Assembly: GCF_025398155.2 (NCBI RefSeq) | Contig: NZ_CP104562.2 | Span: 4,898,001-4,962,000, forward strand | Origin: Roseateles amylovorans | GTDB taxonomy: Bacteria > Pseudomonadota > Gammaproteobacteria > Burkholderiales > Burkholderiaceae_C | Direction of reading: 5' to 3' | Length of the DNA: 64,000 nt | Shown here: positions 59,026 through 64,000 of the stretch, in pieces | Numbering within the stretch: the stretch's first letter is position 1 | Layout of the letters: each line of letters begins with the position of its first letter | Notes under the pieces: generated by a model | Told to the model about the DNA's origin: nothing | The model's database searches: none | Seen by the model: the letters and a program-made list of their open reading frames with translations, nothing else | Position numbers and translations under genes: made by a program

Positions 59026-62000
59026 TTATCCTTTCTAGGAACAACTGGCAGCCCCGGTGCAGCAGGCCATTTATAGCGGTTTAAATCGGGAACTAATACA
59101 TTTGATTTTACACCACTATCAATAACTGTAATTTCACCATTGCCGTGATAAAGGCGGACCTCCATATTGGGGAAGATTTCCGAGAAAGTTCTTCGCATTA
59201 AATCCGTGCAACTATTACAAGGGGACCTTTCCGTATAAATACTAATCTGCCCAGCAACCGTCCGATTGCCAACATTTCTCTGGGCGAAAGCCTCGAGAAT
59301 TTTAAACTCTGTATCATAGTACCTCGGGATACTTCCCTCTTGGGAAATATCCTTTAAGATCATGTTTTCTGCCGGAGGCAAACTTGCGAAGCCGCTCTTC
59401 GCGGAAGCGGGGTCGTTACCTACGCGTGAACTTGCACGCATTTGCTCGGTTGATTTCCCGTACACACTGATCTCTGCTGCCGCCACATTCCCAATGGGCT
59501 TGCCTCCCTCCCCAACCAATTCGGGCAAAGATGCGCGCGCAGCTTCTGTCTGTTGTCGGAGCTTGAAGTAAGTCTCCGAAAAGTACGCCGCGTCGTCACG
59601 GCTAATATTATTATTAATTCGGGCGACGTTCTGCGCTGCGAGGTATGCCTCAGCATCTGCTTGCGAAACGAGTTTTGCGGCGACCAGCGCGTCGAGACTT
59701 TGTCCAGTCTTCTGAACAATTGCCCCGATAGCTCCAAATGCTAGGACACTGCCCCCGCCAATTACGGCACCGATTGCTGCTTCACGGACGACCTTTACTC
59801 CATTGACCTCGCCGCTATCAATGTATTGATCAGTCGCACTCGACGCACCTCCCACAATCGCCCCACCGACCAGCGCCCCACTAACGCTCACCGGGGCCGT
59901 CACCGCCACTCCCACTGCTATGCCCGCTTTGACAGCATCTTTTGCCTGCTCCTTCTTTAGGGCGGCGGTGTACGCGTCAAGTTGCGCTTGATCTGCAGCA
60001 TCAAGGCCAAATCGAGCGATGTTGTCGGTACTCTGACAGGTCGCGGCCGGGCAGTCAGCCACAGCCAAACGGAAGGACTCCCCGTTGGCGGTCTTCATCT
60101 GATAGTTAAGCCCACCGCTTTTCGACGTAGAAGTAGGCACGGTATAACTGGGCTTCGATGAAACGAGGTCGTAGTATGGCGAGTTAGCTCCCCCTGTATT
60201 AGCTCGAATATATGCAGCGAGATCTGGTTCTACGTATGACGGATCTAACGAACTATTATTTCGATTTATCTGAACAAAAGTCTTGCCATTGTCGCCTGTG
60301 GTGAATGGTGCGCCAGAGTCATAGAAAGCATTCGGCACAGCGGGGTCGCGGACCACCATTCCTGCGGTAATATCCTCCTTATATTCACTATTCCCACTGT
60401 TTCGCATCGCATCTTCGATCTGCTGCTGCGTGTATTTACCCCCGCTCTTCTTCGCAAGCTCCGCAGCCTTCTTCCGTTCGGCCGGGTGCAGCTGCCGATT
60501 GTTGTAATCCTGATTCAAACCCGCCGCAGCACCGTTGAATCCCCCACCAGCGATCGCACCTGTTCCAGTAGCCAGCGCGCCACTCGCCAGAGTCGACAGC
60601 GCTTTCGCCCAATTGTTGGCTCCTGTCTCGTCGCCACCTAATCCCGCATCTTTGAGTTTCTGCGCAACCGCAGCCTGGAAGTCATCCAGTCGACCGGCTG
60701 CAGCGGCACTTCCCGCTGCTCCGAGAGCGCCGTTGAGATCGCCGGTCAGCGCTCCAACCACAGCGTGGAGTGCGACTCGAGAGGCGCCCCCCTCCATCCA
60801 TTGGTCGTAGGTTTCCTGTTGCTGCGCCATGACGGCAACAGCATTCGCCCTCATTTCCTTCGCTACGGTCCTCATTGAGGGGTCTGCGTTAGGGTCATCC
60901 AACACAGCTTGGGCGGCATCCCTTTTGAGCTTCGCCTCGTCGTAAGGTTTGGTCTTCGACGCAGCAAAATCCCCCACCTCCTTCGCCGCCTGCGCCCCAA
61001 ACTCCGCCACGATCTGCGCATTCACCTTCACCTGCTCGGCCAGCTTCTGCCCATCCCAGCCCTGCGCGAGCTTTCCAGCCGTCGCATCGTTGGTCGCGCC
61101 TCGGTCCAGCTTTTCCAGCACCGCTTGACTGGAAGCATCCCCGCTGGTGATCGTCGTCACCCCCGCACTGATCGTGCTCTTGGTCGTGCTGCGCTCCTCC
61201 CCGCTGTCCTTGTACGCACCGGCCATCCCGCCGCTGGTCCCCGCGCTCACCGTCACCGCGCTGGCGCTGTACTGGCTGCGGTTGTCGATGTCGCTGGTGG
61301 TCAGCGTGCCGGTGCTCAGACTGTTTTTGCCCGCATCGATTGCCGCCTGGCTGCTGGTGATGGCACCGCCCTTGAGGTCGGTGTTGCCCTTCACCTCCAC
61401 CTGGAACCCACCATCCCCCGCCCGGATGCCGGCCTGCGTACCAACTGCCGCATAGTCCGCATCCACCTTGGACTTGCTGTAGTTCGCGCTGCCGCCAGCG
61501 CCGTACCCCACCGTGACGCTGCCGCCCACGGTGCTGCTCTTGCTGTCGAACTTCGCCGTGTCCTGCTGGCTCTCGATCTGCAGATCGCCGCCCACCTGCG
61601 CCTTGACGGTGGGCGCGGTGACGACCGCCCCCTGCAAGGTGGTGTCGCCGCCGGACTGCAGCGTCACGCTGGTGCCGCCCTTCACCTCGGTGGCAGTGAA
61701 GCTCTTGTCCACGCCGTCGGAGTTGCCCTTGGTCACGCTGCCGCTGGCGGTGAACCCGAACTTGTTGTCCGCGCCCAGTTGGAAGCCCACGCCCACCGAG
61801 GCACTGCTGCTCTTGTTGCTGCTGTGCTGCTCGCTGGTGTTGGTGGCAGCCACCAGGTTGATGGCGTTGTCCGCCTTGATCAGCACCTCCTGACCTGAGA
61901 GCGATCCACCCCGCACGGTGACGTTGGACGCCTGGCTCCCACCCGTGGCGACGAGGCTGAGCTTGTCGCCCGCCAGGATGGAACTGCCTGCAGCCTGATC

Positions 62001-64000
62001 CGAGGTGCTGGCCTGCTGACTCGTGCTCTTGCTGCTGCCCACCGACACATTGAAGCGAATGCTCTGCTTCTGGGCCTCGCTGCTGAGCTGCTCGAAGTTG
62101 GCGATCTCCTTCTGGGCCTGCATGGCCTTGGAGATCGCCGTCGCGGCCGCCAGCGCCTTCATCCGGTCGTCTTCGGTCTGAGTGACATGCTCACCCGCCT
62201 TCACCGCTTCCATCGCGGTGGACACGCCGGGAATGCTCAGCGAGACCGTCACCCCGCTCTGCTTGAACTTCGTCTGCGTGTCCTGCGCCTGCTGGTTGCG
62301 CGATTCCAGGACATCAATACTCTTGCCCTGGATGCTCACATCCCCGCCCGGCGCAGCGATGTCCGAGCCCACCTGCCGGTAGGCATTGCCCGCGACGATG
62401 GACACATCTCCGCCCACGCTGGCCACGGTCGAGCCTGAGTTCGTCTCCTGCGTCGTCTTGGTCGTCTGCGCCAGCGACTGCTTGCCGATGCTGAAACCAA
62501 TGCCGCCGCCGCTCATCAAGCCGGACTTCACCGTCTTCTTGAACTGCTCGGTCTCCAGTGTGTTGGTCGCCCCTTCGATGCTGATGTCCCGCCCCGCCTG
62601 CAGCGCAGTGCCCGTATCCGACACCACATTGGCCGCCACTAGCTTGAGGTCCTGCCCCGCCAGCACATCCACCGTATCGCCAGACACCGTGGTGCCGATG
62701 GCGGTGGTCTCATCCGACTTGTTGTAGGTCGTGGTCGTCTTCTTCTTGACGACGCTCTTCTTGGTCTTCTGGGTCATCTGTTCGATGACCTGGTTGGCCT
62801 CGCCCGCCAGCAGCGACACATCGCGGCCGGCGGCCAGCGTCACGCCGGCATCGCTGCTCTTGAGCGCCGCAGCGGTGGCCGTGAGGTCCTGACCGGCTTT
62901 GAGCACGACCACGCCCTCGCCCTGCACCGTGGTGCCGACGTCCTGCGTCAGGCTCTCCTTCTTGAAGTTGGTGGCGTTCTTGATCTCGTCACGCGAGCTG
63001 GCAATCTGCACCGTGCTCAGCGTCAGGTCACGCCCGGCCTGGATGACCACCCCGCCGTCCGTCCCCTTCCCGTCTTGCCCTTGCGTGATCTGCGTCGCCT
63101 GCAGCGACACATCCCGCCCGGCCTGCGCCACCATCACGCCACCGGCACTCAAGGTGGCCACCTGATCCAGGATGGTCGCCTTGGTCGTCACATTGCCGCG
63201 CTGCAGCGTGCCGCTGGCGGTGCTGCTCTCCATGACGATGTCCCGTCCAGCGGTCAGGCTCATGTCGCCGGTCGATGCCAGCGTGCCGCCCAGGTTGCGC
63301 AGATCCTCCCGAGCGCTCAGCGCCAGGCTGGTGCCCCGCACATCGCCCGCATTGGCGATGTTCTGGGCCGTGATGGCCACATCCCCGCCGCGTACCGAGC
63401 CGGTGTTGTTGAAGTCCCCGCTCAGCGCCATCTCCACCCGATTGCCGGCGATGAGCGCCCCGCTGGGCAGCAGGTCCCCGTCACGCGGCACCAGATAGAC
63501 CTGCGGCACCAGCACACGTTGCGTCGTGCCGTCGGCCAGCGTCACCGTCTGCTCCACCAGCCAGACGAGGTCGGTGGTGAGCTGCGTCATCTGCTCAGCC
63601 GTCAGCGCGATGCCGGGGCGCAGTTCATGCGCCTTGGCAAAGCTCGCGCCGTTGCTGAGCAGCGCGCGGTACATCGCCTCGTCGTCGGCATAGCCTTCCA
63701 GGAAGGTGGTGCCGGTGAGCTGACCGATCTGCTCGCGCACCAGGCGCTGCTCGTAGAAGCCGTCGCCCAGGCGCTTCTGCGTGGTCGCCGGATCCACGGC
63801 AAGCTGCTGCAGCAGGTAGTCGCTCGAGAGCCAGTCGCGGTAGTTGGCAAAGCGAGGATCGGTTTCGATCAGGTAGCGCGAGGTGGGTTCGGTGTGCAGC
63901 TTGAACAGGCTGTTCGTGGGCAGCGTGAGGTTGGCCCCCACGCTGTGTGCCAGGGGCTTGCCGTTGAACGTGGCATTGGCGCTGTTGAGCGTCACCAGCC
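59022..64000 (-). CDS. cdiA: CdiA/FhaB-type contact-dependent toxin, C-terminal portion
   Basis: About 1,659 codons; the N-terminus with secretion domain lies beyond base 64000. Roughly 62.4-63.7 kb encodes hemagglutinin repeats (LTAGRDIVMESS; AGRDVSLLAGEANQVIEQMT). A helical pretoxin region includes HAVVGALTGDLNGALGAAGS, and NQDYNNRQLHPAERKKA near 60,480-60,520 marks the boundary before the variable tail, like the LYN-type motif of Burkholderia CdiA. The tail has Gly-rich membrane-like stretches (GALVGGAIVGGASSATDQYI) and ends in a deaminase-like domain: DTE in YYDTEFKILEAF and PCNSC in YTERSPCNSCTDLM supply putative zinc and catalytic residues. The 3' third is AT-richer than the rest. Confidence 0.85.
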   Translation of the reverse strand, partial: LVTLNSANATFNGKPLAHSVGANLTLPTNSLFKLHTEPTSRYLIETDPRFANYRDWLSSDYLLQQLAVDPATTQKRLGDGFYEQRLVREQIGQLTGTTFLEGYADDEAMYRALLSNGASFAKAHELRPGIALTAEQMTQLTTDLVWLVEQTVTLADGTTQRVLVPQVYLVPRDGDLLPSGALIAGNRVEMALSGDFNNTGSVRGGDVAITAQNIANAGDVRGTSLALSAREDLRNLGGTLASTGDMSLTAGRDIVMESSTASGTLQRGNVTTKATILDQVATLSAGGVMVAQAGRDVSLQATQITQGQDGKGTDGGVVIQAGRDLTLSTVQIASSRDEIKNATNFKKESLTQDVGTTVQGEGVVVLKAGQDLTATAAALKSSDAGVTLAAGRDVSLLAGEANQVIEQMTQKTKKSVVKKKTTTTYNKSDETTAIGTTVSGDTVDVLAGQDLKLVAANVVSDTGTALQAGRDISIEGATNTLETEQFKKTVKSGLMSGGGIGFSIGKQSLAQTTKTTQETNSGSTVASVGGDVSIVAGNAYRQVGSDIAAPGGDVSIQGKSIDVLESRNQQAQDTQTKFKQSGVTVSLSIPGVSTAMEAVKAGEHVTQTEDDRMKALAAATAISKAMQAQKEIANFEQLSSEAQKQSIRFNVSVGSSKSTSQQASTSDQAAGSSILAGDKLSLVATGGSQASNVTVRGGSLSGQEVLIKADNAINLVAATNTSEQHSSNKSSSASVGVGFQLGADNKFGFTASGSVTKGNSDGVDKSFTATEVKGGTSVTLQSGGDTTLQGAVVTAPTVKAQVGGDLQIESQQDTAKFDSKSSTVGGSVTVGYGAGGSANYSKSKVDADYAAVGTQAGIRAGDGGFQVEVKGNTDLKGGAITSSQAAIDAGKNSLSTGTLTTSDIDNRSQYSASAVTVSAGTSGGMAGAYKDSGEERSTTKSTISAGVTTITSGDASSQAVLEKLDRGATNDATAGKLAQGWDGQKLAEQVKVNAQIVAEFGAQAAKEVGDFAASKTKPYDEAKLKRDAAQAVLDDPNADPSMRTVAKEMRANAVAVMAQQQETYDQWMEGGASRVALHAVVGALTGDLNGALGAAGSAAAAGRLDDFQAAVAQKLKDAGLGGDETGANNWAKALSTLASGALATGTGAIAGGGFNGAAAGLNQDYNNRQLHPAERKKAAELAKKSGGKYTQQQIEDAMRNSGNSEYKEDITAGMVVRDPAVPNAFYDSGAPFTTGDNGKTFVQINRNNSSLDPSYVEPDLAAYIRANTGGANSPYYDLVSSKPSYTVPTSTSKSGGLNYQMKTANGESFRLAVADCPAATCQSTDNIARFGLDAADQAQLDAYTAALKKEQAKDAVKAGIAVGVAVTAPVSVSGALVGGAIVGGASSATDQYIDSGEVNGVKVVREAAIGAVIGGGSVLAFGAIGAIVQKTGQSLDALVAAKLVSQADAEAYLAAQNVARINNNISRDDAAYFSETYFKLRQQTEAARASLPELVGEGGKPIGNVAAAEISVYGKSTEQMRASSRVGNDPASAKSGFASLPPAENMILKDISQEGSIPRYYDTEFKILEAFAQRNVGNRTVAGQISIYTERSPCNSCTDLMRRTFSEIFPNMEVRLYHGNGEITVIDSGVKSNVLVPDLNRYKWPAAPGLPVVPRKDK

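Overview
The window is GC-rich, with third-position G/C bias over most of its length. Gene content (cyoABCD with RegBA-type regulators, a Wsp-like chemosensory cluster, a PEP-CTERM protein, GltIJKL, a FUSC efflux operon, a large hemagglutinin-type exoprotein) points to a betaproteobacterium of the order Burkholderiales, plausibly near Roseateles/Mitsuaria/Rhizobacter. The genus is inferred from gene families only. I saw no rRNA, tRNA, CRISPR array or prophage.

Layout. 1-321: 5' part of pyrC. 412-1398: a coiled-coil membrane protein. 1.7-5.9 kb: gltIJKL glutamate/aspartate ABC importer and a LysR regulator. 6.3-10.2 kb: an Atm1-type ABC exporter, an acyl-CoA thioesterase and dctA. 10.3-18.2 kb: a fatty-acid beta-oxidation block (enoyl-CoA hydratase; then TetR, acyl-CoA dehydrogenase, DUF2147, FadN-type bifunctional enzyme, thiolase) with a palindromic operator before tetR. 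18.5-29.9 kb: a translationally coupled chemosensory operon, CheW-CheR/TPR-CheW-MCP-CheA/REC-CheB, resembling the Wsp surface-sensing system, followed by a five-receiver hybrid kinase and a receiver protein with an unusual C-terminal domain. 30.1-31.3 kb: an HNH endonuclease and a glycine-zipper lipoprotein. 31.5-38.5 kb: cyoABCD, SURF1, RegB and RegA in one overlapping run. 38.7-40.1 kb: an MFS transporter. 40.3-46.7 kb: marR-FUSC-DUF1656-HlyD-NodT efflux operon. 46.7-47.4 kb: a HigBA-like toxin-antitoxin pair broken in both genes. 47.5-54.9 kb: a PHP-domain lipoprotein, a PEP-CTERM protein, a TonB-dependent receptor and a flavodoxin-fold reductase.

54.9-64 kb is the most unusual part. A CdiA/FhaB-type contact-dependent toxin gene enters from the right edge (minus strand) and ends in a deaminase-like toxin domain, followed with a 4-nt overlap by a candidate immunity gene. 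Downstream are two decayed modules: collinear fragments of the same CdiA gene, AT-richer orphan toxin tails, orphan immunity genes (one Imm49-like, one frameshifted) and a short IS30-type transposase remnant. It looks like a fossil record of toxin/immunity replacement at one locus.

Functionally the window joins uptake of C4-dicarboxylates and acidic amino acids, fatty-acid oxidation, a quinol oxidase with redox regulators, surface sensing, aromatic-acid efflux and interbacterial competition. All assignments come from reading translated sequence and motifs; no database search was run.
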